64,000 nt of DNA from Panicum virgatum (Eukaryota; Streptophyta; Magnoliopsida; Poales; Poaceae), in assembly GCF_016808335.1 (NCBI RefSeq), contig NC_053141.1, positions 27,194,456-27,258,455 of the forward strand, written 5' to 3'. Below the pieces are notes generated by a model that was not told the DNA's origin, made no database searches, and worked only from the letters and a program-made list of their open reading frames with translations. The stretch's first letter is position 1. Each line of letters opens with the position of its first letter. The position numbers and the translations under genes are program-made. This document shows positions 54,370 to 64,000 of the stretch, piece after piece.

Positions 54370-55741
54370 TGAAAGTGATCGGGTGCTCTAGCCTAAGAGG
54401 GGGAGGGGTGAATTTGGCAACTTAAAACCTTAACCTAAGGCTCCAACTAGTTTGCACGTAAACTTAAACTAAAACATGCTATCTAGATGTGAACTATTGT
54501 TCTTCCAGTGTGAAAATCTCATCCCAAAATTTTTTTGCAACCTATAGCCAATTCTAGCAAGATACTATACTAAGAATGTAAAGGCACACAAAGTTGCAAT
54601 ATGAAATGTTGAAACGTAAAGAAGGGATGAGAGAAAGCAAACTATCGACACGAGGATGTGGTTCGGTGAGGCACAAAAGGCAGTCCTACATCCACGTTGT
54701 TGAAGCACTCACGCAGAGTATCGCTTTCCGGTAATCAAGTCTCTTCTGTGGACACAACTACGGCCACCTTGATCCTGTTTTCCACCAAGGAGCTTGCTCA
54801 CGAAAGATGGGGGTCTCCACGTTTTCCGCACAAAGTTGTTGACGCTGCCGGCAAGCCACCAATCCAAGGGGCTGGCGCACCGAGAAGGCAGCAACACCTT
54901 GCTCTCTCATTCACTTAAGAGCTAAACCTATCACTAACACTCATAAAATGTGTGCTGAGGATTAAAGATTTGATCACTAAGCTCTTGGATGGTATGGAGA
55001 TGTTCTTGGTTGTGGGTGTGGATGTGACTTCTAGAAACTCCTGCAAGCTTCAAATGGCTGAGGGAATCCATATATATAGCCCTCAAACTTAAAGTAGCCG
55101 TTTGTAGCCGTTATTCACTTTTTTGCGTAGGCATCGGTTCAACTGGTGACCACCGTCGATTTATCCGGTCACACAGCTTTTGGACTAGCCATTGGACCTC
55201 TGACATGCACTCAGAAGTCACCGATTAAACCGGTGCATTGCACCAATGCCCATCGGTTCAACCAGTGTTGAAGACGCGGTTCCTTTGTGCCCTGACATAC
55301 TCTCTGGACAATGCCTGATGAATGCACTGATGCTTCATTTTATGACCGTCGGTTCAACCGATCGCGCTTGACATTTCTTTACTTTACTCGGCACAGCTTG
55401 GGCCTTTGCTCCGATGACACCGCGTCGGTCTATCCGGTGCCTACTGGTTTAACTTGTGCTTGGTGGTCGATTAAACCGGTTCTACTGTTTTCACCGATTT
55501 AGTATGTTAATTGACTAGTTTAGTCTGTCAACTGACGAATTTAGTTTGTCAATGCATCTAGCAATGTTCTGCTTGTTTTGCTTCTTTTCTTTTCATATTT
55601 GATCATTTGAATGGCTTCCACATCCTTGGAACCTAAAAACACCTTCAAAGTATATCTTGATAAAATGTTAGTCCAAATGATTATTTGTCACACAATCACC
55701 AAAATCACAAACAATGGCCTAATAGGGCCATGTTCCTTACA
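54370..55741 (-). repeat. Copia solo LTR C
   Basis: The minus strand runs from TGTAAGGAACATGG to GATCACTTTCA, homologous to LTRs A and B. The target duplication AAGAT is exact (54365-54369 and 55742-55746). It shows several ccggt/accgg modules between 55130 and 55490 and a tatatatag region near 55070. Confidence 0.88.
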
Positions 55742-56282
55742 AAGATGCACATATATTTACACATCTGATTTGATGCCCAACAAATAATAGTTAAATAAAA
55801 ATTATTGAATACATGACGGATGAGATGAACATATTTTGTGTAATTAAAAATCATTAAATTATTTAAAATATCAGATGCACATATTTGTATGAAAAAAATT
55901 CCAACAACCGATGCACATTTTTCTTTATAAACCAAGAACTAAATTAAGAAATAGTGTAACAAGGTAGGATGCACATTGTTTAAACGGAAATATTACAAAT
56001 GTACATACTAAAAATATTTAACAAAAATATTAAATTATTTGCCCAATAGACATCTTTGATCATCGCCAACTAAAGGTGAATATTCCAAAATTTAAAATTT
56101 CATTGGAAGTCTTGTACTAGGTTTGAAGGTGTAGAAAGCGCAGAAATTGTGCATCAAAGTGGAATTAAAGAGTGCTCGTTCAAACCATTCAGTTAAAATA
56201 TTATTCTCTCTCAAATCATAGAAGAATATTTGAATAGTGCAGCGGTAGGGATAGGTGATGGATGTGATGCTGTGGCTGGATG
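55742..56282. other. AT-rich stretch with gatgcacat words, no gene seen
   Basis: gatgcacat recurs at about 55744, 55875 and 55909, as it does before the solo LTR near 54290. It may be one decayed element split by the LTR. No ORF or termini recognised. Confidence 0.4.
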
Positions 56283-56512
56283 CCCTGTTTAGTTGGTTAA
56301 AAAGTTGTTGATTTTGGTACTGTAACATATTTCGTTGTTACTTAACAAATAATATTTAATTATAAACTAATTAGGTTTAAAAGATTCATCTCGTGCTAAT
56401 CAGTTAGACTGTATAAATAATTATTTTTTCAGCTGTATTTAATGCTCCATGCATGCGTCCGAACATTCGATGTGTCGGATACTGTATAAAATTTTTTGAA
56501 ACTAAACGGGTA
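56283..56512 (+). mobile_element. MITE with ccctgtttagtt ends
   Basis: Left ccctgtttagttgg and right gaaactaaacgggta are imperfect inverted repeats. The interior (gattcatctcgtgctaa, atgctccatgcatgcgtcc) is that of a widespread grass MITE; relics occur at 7779-7945 and 52738-52890. Confidence 0.6.
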
Positions 56513-56639
56513 CTAGAGTGGTCATACTACTTTGCACAGAACCAATGAATCACTATCACTAGGCCTTTCCTGATCAGCGACCGGGAGATAGGAGTCCGGA
56601 AATCTAGGTTCCGCAGTTGATTTACGCCTCCGTTTTCTT

Positions 56640-57043
56640 TGGCAATAAGGATCAACTTATTTATTGATTGCACCATGCACCACATCTGGCCACACGGCAA
56701 AATATGACGACGTCGACCGGCTGTGATCGACGGGCCACGTGGTGCTATGTTTGCCGTGTGCCTCCATGTGGCACACGGTATAGATGTAAATTCGCCGTGT
56801 GACTAACGGAGACACACGGCAAAATGTGACGGCGTTGACCGACCGTGATGCTCTGGCCACGTGGCCCTATCTTTGCCGTGTGCCGATGTTAGGGCACACG
56901 GCGAAGCCTCCTTCTGCCGTGAGCTTTATTTTGACCGTGTGTTCTGTATTTGGTCCACGACAAAGGCTCTCTTCGCCGTGTGCCCGATGGTTTGCGCACG
57001 GCGAACTCTTAGGCACACGGGGAATTACCGGTTTCCGGTAGTG
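56640..57043 (+). mobile_element. CACTA right end (acacggc family), fragment
   Basis: It ends accggtttccggtagtg at 57043, the complement of CACTACCGGAAACC. Before it are about ten copies of acacggc or gccgtgtg in both orientations. No left end is seen, so it is a fragment. Frames here are repeat read-through. Confidence 0.65.
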
Positions 57044-57418
57044 ATGGGCGGAGCTCACGTCGAGGCCAAACTAAGACTCTGCACCTCGGGCCATTCTCTA
57101 TCTAAATATACATTTATCAAGAGTCATGAAACTGGAATAAAACTCCATTGACAGGATTTAAGTTTCATCTACACACTCATCAACTTCTATTGGTCACATG
57201 GTACATTTGATCATTAATACAAATCAACAATTAAATGTGACAACTTATCTATGAAACTGTACATTGAAAGAGGTGGTTTTATTTCAGTGTCAAACTGACA
57301 TGACATTTTTTATAATTGTGCGATGACATTGTGTACTAAGATGATTTCCACAGACTTCCACACTGCATGCTCATGGTAGCCTACGCAAGCAAGAGCATCA
57401 ACTGCTCATATCTATTTA
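57044..57418. other. intergenic stretch, possible decayed MITE, no gene seen
   Basis: Repeated words such as atgaaact and tagtttcat-like sequences (57124, 57167 and 57253) suggest an old MITE of the ggagtttcat type. Borders cannot be set. Confidence 0.3.
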
Positions 57419-57612
57419 GACCAATTTCAGTGGGAATGTTATAAGAATGTTATGGACATTAAATTTGCTAACATACCAAATGTATGAGAAGAGAGAAAAG
57501 AGGAGTATCATGAAATGTGTGAGAAGTGTCATCATCATGACACTCCACTGACACAGTTCTTAAGATTACAATTTAGATAATTGTGTTGATGACACTCCCA
57601 CTGAGATTGGCC
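57419..57612. mobile_element. Tourist-like MITE
   Basis: 194 bases flanked by TTA copies (57416-57418 and 57613-57615). Termini gaccaatttcagtgggaatg and the complement of cactcccactgagattggcc pair with few mismatches. The TTA target and length fit PIF/Harbinger-derived MITEs. Confidence 0.75.
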
Positions 57613-58407
57613 TTAGAGTTGAGTATCTTCGTCGCCGCCTTTAATTTGTACTCATATACTCCGTACTCATATACTCCCTTCGCATATACCTCTGCTCTTA
57701 TACTTCAGCGCCTTGAGTTGAGTACCTTTGTCGCTAATTTGTACTCATTTAAGGCAATCTGAGATTTTGTGCATGTTGTAATTAGATAGTACCCCCTTGA
57801 TTTTACCTTACCCTCTGCCTATTTTCAGCCTATCATTGAGAGAAGGCGGCCTGCGACGAAGATGCGGTGTAACGGCAGCTCAACGGCGAGCTCGAGCTCG
57901 GGTGGCGGCAGCGCTGCGTTGGGGGAGCAAGCGAGGCACCACACCAGAGCGTGGAAAGGAGGTGCGGCTTTTAAAGTCCAAGGGACAGGAGCGGAGCGGC
58001 TGTTGGCAGGGAAAGGAGTGGCGCGGCGAGAGGTGTCCGGCCATGATGGCCACTGATGTCGTGCGGCTGTTACTAGGAAGGGGAGAAGAAACAGAAGAGG
58101 GAGGCGGGGAGGTGGAGCTAGTGCTCCACTGAGCACTAAAGACGAGTGAAGAAGGGATGGGAGAGTGTGCGGGCGCGGCGCGACGGCCGGTGCGGGGGAG
58201 GAGGCGGACGGCCAGAGGTAGAAGATGGCACCGATAGGTGGGACCAAGGCGTCAGTGAGAGTGAGGTCGATTCGTCTGCAGATCAGATTCCAGCGGAGGA
58301 GGAACGAGGGAGGATCTGCGCGGGGGAGAGCTCAGACTCTGCCAGCTCAATCCTCCCACAGCACTGGCACTGGCACCGGCGGTAGAGGAGACGGGTGAGG
58401 ATCAGCT
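57613..58407. other. mixed stretch with GC-rich block, no supported gene
   Basis: 57800-58390 is GC-rich with overlapping frames on both strands (57797-58132 plus, 57825-58247 minus). None has recognisable domains or splice structure. A duplicated tactcatatactcc-type run lies near 57650-57690. It may be a captured or decayed gene 5' region. Confidence 0.35.
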
Positions 58408-59312
58408 CTAAAACACGGATACGTCAAGGGGCATGCGTATCCCGTATCGAATATCCGATGCGGATACGTGCGGGATACGGCCAGAATACGTATCCACACT
58501 GTGTCCGCGTATCCTAGTTTAATTGGGCCTAAAATTCACGATTAGAAACGTCTCAGCCCATTATTGGATATAGCCCAGCCCAACTAACCACCATCACATT
58601 CCTTTTGACCTACTGCCAAGTGCCGACCCCTCCCAGCTCCCAATTGCCTCCCTCACGCAGCCGCCACTCGCAGGCGGCGTCCAGACTCGCCGCCCGCCGG
58701 CAACCGGTCTCCACCCTCGCCGGCGACGAGGAGCCCCCGCGACGGCGACGAGAAGCCCCGCATCCGGCCTCCAAGCTCCAGCAACAAGTCCCGCGACGGC
58801 CCTGAGCCCCCGCGTCCCTCGCCGGCGACCACCCTCCGCTCTCGCCAGCGATGAGGAGCCCCGCATCCGGCCTCCAGCAACAAGTCCCGCGACGGCGACG
58901 AAGAACTGCGCCGAGCCGGCTGCTACGCCACGCCCACGACCCCCTGCGACGGCGAATGTTGACTGCAACCTTGCTCTGCTCGTGCCCCCTGCTTATATGA
59001 GTTCCTCTCCCTCCCCAATCCAATTTAGATCTGAGCTAGTACGCCCTGCCTTATTGATTTTGTCCAATGTTTATCGTCCAGTATGGCATCTCCAAATTTA
59101 GAACCCGTTGCTATCATGTTATTTTGAGTGTAATAGACTTTTAATGTCTCTTTGTTGAACTAGAATATTTATTTTGTAATTTATTATGCACAATTATTAT
59201 TTATTAAAAAAAATAGTTAAAATATATCCGTCTATCGGGTTGTTTGGGAAATTGTTGTATCCGCGTATCCGTATTATTCCAATATCGATACACGTATCTG
59301 TATCCGTGCTGC
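58408..59312. mobile_element. probable Pack-MULE-like element with GC-rich cargo
   Basis: Left acacggatacg with repeated cgtatccc/gatacg words and right cgtatctgtatccgtg are inverted counterparts. Between them 58610-58985 is GC-rich with repeated ccgcatccggcctcca and caacaagtcccgcgacggc pieces. A target duplication was not found, so class and borders are tentative. Minus-strand frames (58968-58594) are compositional. Confidence 0.4.
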
Positions 59313-59639
59313 TCAGATCAGGATGGCAGCGGAGGACAGAGGAACCCTCGGTTGTCAATCTGGTGCGTGCGGGGGTGTGATGATGCTGGGTTGAGCACGT
59401 GGTGGCGCAGCGGCCAGCCTTGTGAGCATAGAGCCGGCGACCGACGCGGGAGACAGAGCTGTGAGGGGGAGGGGGGTCGCCATCGCGAGGGGGAGGCCGT
59501 CAAGGTGGAGCGAGATAGGAAATGTCGAGACGCGTGGGCATGCAGATGATACGATATGATACGAAGGGAGCTGCGCGGACGGAATGATATGAAGGGAGTG
59601 ACGGATGACGAAGGAAAAAAATCTCACTTAGCTGCTTTT

Positions 59640-60555
59640 TAGTTCTAATATAGATTAGGAGGCAACTACGTGGAGAGCTCTCTCCACTTAGCCTTAAGTG
59701 GAGAGTCTTACTAGTTACTATATTTAGCAACTACACATGCACCAAAAATGGAAAAAACAATTATGCCTCTCCGACGTGGCTTCTGGTCCGTGAGCTCGGA
59801 ATGCAATCCCAGGGGCAGCCACGTGCCATGGCGCAAGTGATCTGGTGCAAGTTAAAAAAATCTATAGTCCTACAACCACATATGCGAATCAAAATCCGAT
59901 TATACCGTTCTATTTGTTTTATCTAGAGCTTCAAAACAAGATCTCACATGACTATGTTTTGCTCAAAGTGGTGATGTTACTTTTTCAAAGACAAATCTTA
60001 CTTACCCTGCCGTATAAACTAGTTGCAAGTTACTTTCTATCACGAACCAGAACATTACTTTTTCTAAAAATGCTATACTACAATGTTACTTTTTATTTAA
60101 CTCTCACCAAGTATAAAAGTTACTTTTTCAAAAACAAATCTTACTTCCTCTACCATATAAACAAGTCACAAGTTACTTCATACCATGTATCATGTATATT
60201 ATTGGTATGTTACTTTATGTCACAACCCAGAAAGTTAACTTTTCTAATATGTTTATACTACAATTTTTTTTTTAATTTTCGCGAAATATAAAAGTTACTT
60301 TTCTTAATAAAGGAACGGATCCTAAAAGTTACTTTTTGTTATATTAATGTATTAAGAAGTTACTTTTTGTAATTTTTACGGAGTAGAAAGTTACTTTCTT
60401 AACACTGGGTTATAAAATTATTTTGAAGATAAAAATAACAAACTTTCAATTTTTAGAAATCGGGTGGGATTATACTTTCTGTTTTAAGAAAGTTTGAGAG
60501 CTCTCCCGGTAAGATTAAAAGGAGAGGGCTCTCCATTTAGATTTTCCGTATAGAT
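59640..60555. mobile_element. probable AT-rich element with inverted ggagag ends
   Basis: The left end contains gtggagagctctctccactta. The right end is the complement of a similar aatggagagccctctcct run near 60520. The interior repeats gttactttttcaaa at 59976 and 60119 and related gttactttt words to 60365, giving units of about 143-176 bases. A long open frame (59845-60291) lies over these repeats and is not called. Confidence 0.4.
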
Positions 60556-60559
60556 TATT

Positions 60560-60803
60560 TGTAGGAAGAAGAATATTTACCAATGTACTCATGTATCTTA
60601 GAAAATATTAAAATCAACGAAGCTAGTGAGGCATGAAAATTATTGATGGGCTAATAACAAAGCATTGCCAGTCAAGGGGAAGAAAATTTTGACCACGCAA
60701 TGATGACGCGTTTTCCACGCGTGATGCGCATGCAACCGATCAGGTTGGGCCCACATATTGTCGAGGGAGGAAGCAGGTGGCAGGCGCGGCGCCCAGCCCC
60801 ATG
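60560..60803. repeat. duplicated segment holding an empty Helitron site
   Basis: Partner of 51060-51096 plus 52920-53160. The Helitron in the partner sits between A and T at the equivalent of 60595/60596. Confidence 0.65.
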
Positions 60804-61061
60804 TAGGGCTGAAAAAAAAAAACTCGTTAAGCTGGCTCGGTGGCTCGTTTCAAAATTGCTCCGATTACGTTTGTTCTTTTTTTAAAATAAAGATTAGTTG
60901 ATTTGGAACAAAAGTCAATTTTGGCAGGCTCGGCTCGGCTCGGCTCGTTATGCTCGATTTGAAGTTGCATATCAAACAACGCGGGAGACTATAATAAATA
61001 CGAATATATTGATTTCGAAGAAAGCTCGAAAAAAGTCGAGGCTCGGCTCGATTCCACCCCT
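60804..61061. mobile_element. short Mutator-like element
   Basis: 258 bases flanked by exact 9-bp copies agccccatg (60795-60803 and 61062-61070). Termini tagggctgaaa and the complement of tcgattccacccct are related. Contains ggctcggctcggctcgg runs. No gene. Confidence 0.7.
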
Positions 61062-61078
61062 AGCCCCATGCGTCTGGC

Positions 61079-62915
61079 TAGGGATGAAAACAATATGATT
61101 TTATCGGAAATGAAAACGACATCGGTAATACGGTAATTTCGGAAACAAACACTACTACACAAAACATTTTCCCAGGTGGTCAAAAAACATTTCCGGAGGC
61201 GGGCAAGCCCGTCCGCCTGGGGCTCAACGCCACGGTAAATCGAACATTTACCGAGGCGGACAGAATGCCGGTTAATGAAATAAAAAATAAAAAAATCCTG
61301 TGAGCCCGCCGACGGGCCCGCAGAGCCCATCGACGAGGCCCGCCAAGCCCATCGGGGTGCCGCCGGCCTCCATGCGCCCTTGGTCGACACCGCGGAGCCC
61401 GCCGCCGTACAGCCCCTGCTCCGCCGTGGAGCCCCGCCACTGCCGTGGAGGGCCATAAACGCCGTTCCCCCTCCACGCCCGGCGTCCTCCTGGCCGGCCC
61501 TCGTGCCGAGCACCGCTGCCCCCGCTGTGCACCGTAGCTCCAGGCCGCCGCCGCTGCTGGGAGGGAGCCGGATCCGCCCCGCAGTCGTGCCATCCCCTGG
61601 ATCCGCCTCGCCTGGCGCCAGATCCGCCGTGCCCGCCGCCAGATCCGCCGAGCCTGTCGCCCCCGATGCGCTCCGCAGCTCCAGGCTGCCGCCGCCGACG
61701 GGAGGGAGCCGGATCCGCCCCGCCGCCGCGCCAGGCGCCGGATCCGCCGAGCCCGTCGCCGCTCGAGGAAGGGGTCGCCACCGCCATGGGAGAGAGGGGA
61801 GGCACCTGCCGGCCCCCGCGCTCACAAGCTCTAGCGCGCGGGCGTGGCTCAGCGGCGGAGGGCGGGAGGGAAACCTTGGAAGGGAGGGAGGAGATAGCGA
61901 GGAAAAGGAGGGAGGGAGGAGGGGCGCCAGCCGCCGCTGGTTGGCTGCGCGTGGGGGGAGAAGTGGGAGGTGATTAGGGTTTGCATCTTGATTTATATGC
62001 CAGATTTCTAATGGGTTCTAGTGGGCTGGGCGTTTGGGCCCGATTAACCGAGGCGGTTGATTTACGATGTCTGTCTCGGTTAATATATTAACCGAGGCGT
62101 TTAGCTTAAAACAACCGTCTCGGTTAATAATACATTAATTGAGGCGGTCATTTTATGTTTGACCGTCTCGGTTAATCGATTTTGTGAGGTGGTTTTCCAT
62201 AACCGCCTCGGTTAATAAAATGTGGCCGCCTCGGTTAATTCTTGCCATTAACCGAGGCGGTTTTTTTTCTGACCGCCTCTGAGCCGTTTTCAAAGAGCCT
62301 CGGTAAATCATTTTTTGTAGTAGTGGAAAATATACGGTCGAGGACACATCAAAAACGATCAAAACTCATCAAAACAATATTTTGAAAAACGATAAATATG
62401 CCAAACCATAGAGCACAACACTGATCATATGATTTGACATATTTTATACACAAGTACTAATGGTTAAGATATTAGTCCAAGTATGAGTCCATCCATGACA
62501 TGTATCTCATTTCATAATACTAAAATTTTAGACATTAATCTCGTCATCCATGAAGCTATACATAGTCCCATGAATTCACGTTGCTAGGTTGTGATTTAGA
62601 GTTAGGATAATGAGTCATGACTCTCTAAAAATATAGATATGACATTTTAAAAATATAGACATCAATGTGTACTGACTTTGTATGTGAATACGGTATTTCT
62701 ATCGCTAAAATATAGTATAATACCTCAAAAATACGATATTTTTCGAAAACGATCGGAAGATGCTCAAATCACTTTCGTTTTCATTTTCATATTTTTTACT
62801 ATTTTTGTTTTCAATTTTTTGATAATTGTTTCAATTTTTATTTAGCCTTAAAAGTCAATAAAATCTCGAAAACATCATCGAAAATCGGTAACTACCATTT
62901 TTATTTTCATCCCTA
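61079..62915. mobile_element. hAT-like element with nested CACTA
   Basis: tagggatgaaaac at 61079 and the complement of attttcatcccta ending at 62915 form Ac/hAT-type terminal repeats. The outer sequence has recurring gaaaac/cgaaaa words on both sides of the nested CACTA. No 8-bp target duplication is readable (cgtctggc, ccgcatta), so confidence is moderate. Confidence 0.5.
61150..62325. mobile_element. CACTA deletion derivative with GC-rich cargo
   Basis: CACTACTACACAAAACATT at 61150 and its inverted partner attttttgtagtagtg ending at 62325, each followed by subterminal ccgaggcgg or ccgcctcggt copies. The central GC-rich block (61300-61980) has a tandem repeat of about 130 bases (gggagggagccggatccgcc at about 61558 and 61690). 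Long frames on both strands are compositional. Related to the CACTA element at 126. Flanks aaa and gaa do not form a perfect 3-bp duplication. Confidence 0.8.
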
Positions 62916-63207
62916 CCGCATTACGCCTCTTTGGTTCATGTTTTTTTTAATGAAATTTCTTTGGTTCAGGTATAGATAGACAATCTTTTTTTTACTTTAG
63001 ATAAGTACATTGCTATTTAGTTAGCTAGATGACAATAAAAAAGTAGAAAAAAGAGTAGTCACTAGTGACGAGCAAATAACTGATCTATTTCACGTAGTTC
63101 AAAAATATGTGAGGTTCAAAAATATGTGAGAGGAATGTGTAGGTCCAATAGTATAAAATAGTCTTTTCTTTTATCTCTCACATCCACATCAGCAGACTAC
63201 GTAGCTA

Positions 63208-64000
63208 CACTACTACAAAAAGAGCTTTCAGCACCGGTTAGAAACAAGCTTAGGTACCTGTTCTTCAACCGGTGCCCCCAAAGTGAGACCAATGAGGTCT
63301 GGCTTTGACACCTGGTAAATCACCCGGTACCTAAAGCCACCTTTGGTACCGGTTGGAATTCCAACCGGTACCAAAGGCAACTACCCCATAACGCAGCTAC
63401 GCCGCCCATTCCCTCTCATCATCTCCCGTCCTGTTGCTTGCACTCTCTCCCATTCTCCTCCCATCCTCCACTAGCATCTCATCCTCTACTTGCAGTAGAG
63501 ATTCGTTCAAATGAATCAACAACAAAATATTGAATTGATAAAAAAATACTCATAGATCCGACAATTCATTCAAAAAATCGTTCACAAGATAAATACAGTC
63601 CATTAATCCCATAAAATAGATACAATCTATAATCCCACATGCATCTCTATTTAAAAAAATAAAAAAAAATAACCAACTCCGCGGTGCAGACCCGTGCAGC
63701 GGCGGCGGCGGCCGGCACCCACAGCCATGGCGGCCCGCGCTCCCACGGCGGCGACAGCGGCCGGCTCCCGCGGCGGTGGCGGCCTGCGCGCCTCTCCGCG
63801 GCGGCGGTGGCCCGCACGCCCCTCCGCGGCGGCGGCGGCCGGCTCCCGCGGCGGCGGCGCCCCGCTCGGCCCTCTCCGCGGCGGCAGCGGCCGGCTCCCG
63901 CGGTGGCGGCGCCCCGCGCCCCGCTCCGCGGCTCCCGCGGCGGCGGCGGCCGGCTCCCGCGGTGGCGGCGCCCGGCTCCCGCGGTGGCGGCGCCCCGCGC
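63208..64000 (+). mobile_element. CACTA left end (accggtt family), continues beyond window
   Basis: CACTACTACAAAAAGAGC at 63208, then subterminal caccggtt, caaccggtg, ggtaccggttgg and ccaaccggtacc copies to 63380. A TA-rich part and a GC-rich repeat follow to the window end. Confidence 0.75.
63700..64000 (+). repeat. GC-rich short tandem repeats
   Basis: ggctcccgcggtggcggcgc and close variants recur at about 63891, 63951 and 63973 within (cgg)n DNA. No frame is called. Confidence 0.7.

Noticed and set aside
57797..58247. Frames on both strands in a GC-rich block
   Set aside because: No splice pattern, no recognisable motif, mutual overlap.
58594..59023. Three overlapping minus-strand frames with repeated Gly/Arg words
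   Set aside because: They follow internal DNA repeats in a probable element; no domain seen.
59845..60291. 148-codon frame rich in Leu, Tyr and Phe
   Set aside because: It follows repeated gttacttttt words; repetitive translation rather than a membrane protein.
60989..61825. 278-codon minus-strand frame
   Set aside because: It runs across a CACTA terminus, its subterminal repeats and the hAT-like DNA, so it cannot be one gene; the Gly/Arg/Ala-rich part is GC-rich cargo.
1..64000. tRNA or rRNA genes
   Set aside because: No cloverleaf-like sequence or rRNA motif was noticed by eye; a tRNA scan would be decisive.

Overview
This window is plant nuclear DNA, very probably from a panicoid grass. 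The supporting signs are the many CACTA, Mutator-like, Helitron and Tourist-type elements with grass-typical termini, a GC-rich monocot-style LEA gene, and chromovirus, Tat and Athila-like Gypsy elements beside Maximus/SIRE-like Copia elements. I found only one convincing host gene, a two-exon seed maturation (SMP, LEA D-34 type) gene at 8610-9266. Nearly everything else is transposable-element sequence, much of it nested.

Left part (1-9.5 kb): a CACTA element read on the minus strand (126 to about 6300) carries a Ulp1-type cysteine protease gene. It abuts the 3' end of a Helitron (terminal hairpin, end at 7588). A MITE relic and the LEA gene with its TATA box follow.

Centre (9.5-44 kb): a Mutator-like element (about 9549-27028) is split by a complete 15-kb chromodomain Gypsy element (10389-25424, target duplication CCCAT) and by a Copia solo LTR (25487-27010). 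Then comes a minus-strand LINE (about 27029-30645) interrupted by two Mutator-like elements. A truncated minus-strand Copia element with one LTR joins a truncated Tat-lineage Gypsy element (34763-44173) that has two RNase H domains, a 121-bp tandem array and an antisense accessory gene. The Gypsy element at 10389 has an extra coiled-coil ORF between its primer site and gag.

Right part (44-64 kb): CACTA ends of several families; an Athila-like LTR with a gag fragment (45460-48135); a CACTA element that carries an unrecognised spliced gene (48136-51036); a Helitron (51097-52919) with a nested 981-bp foldback Mutator-like element, whose empty site is visible in a paralogous copy at about 60595; another Copia solo LTR (54370-55741, duplication AAGAT); several MITEs; a CACTA deletion derivative inside a hAT-like element; and the left end of another CACTA element running off the window.

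The mobile-element genes are mostly broken by nonsense codons, frameshifts or truncation. Coordinates of truncated or nested edges are by eye, good to about 10-50 bases except where a target duplication fixes them.
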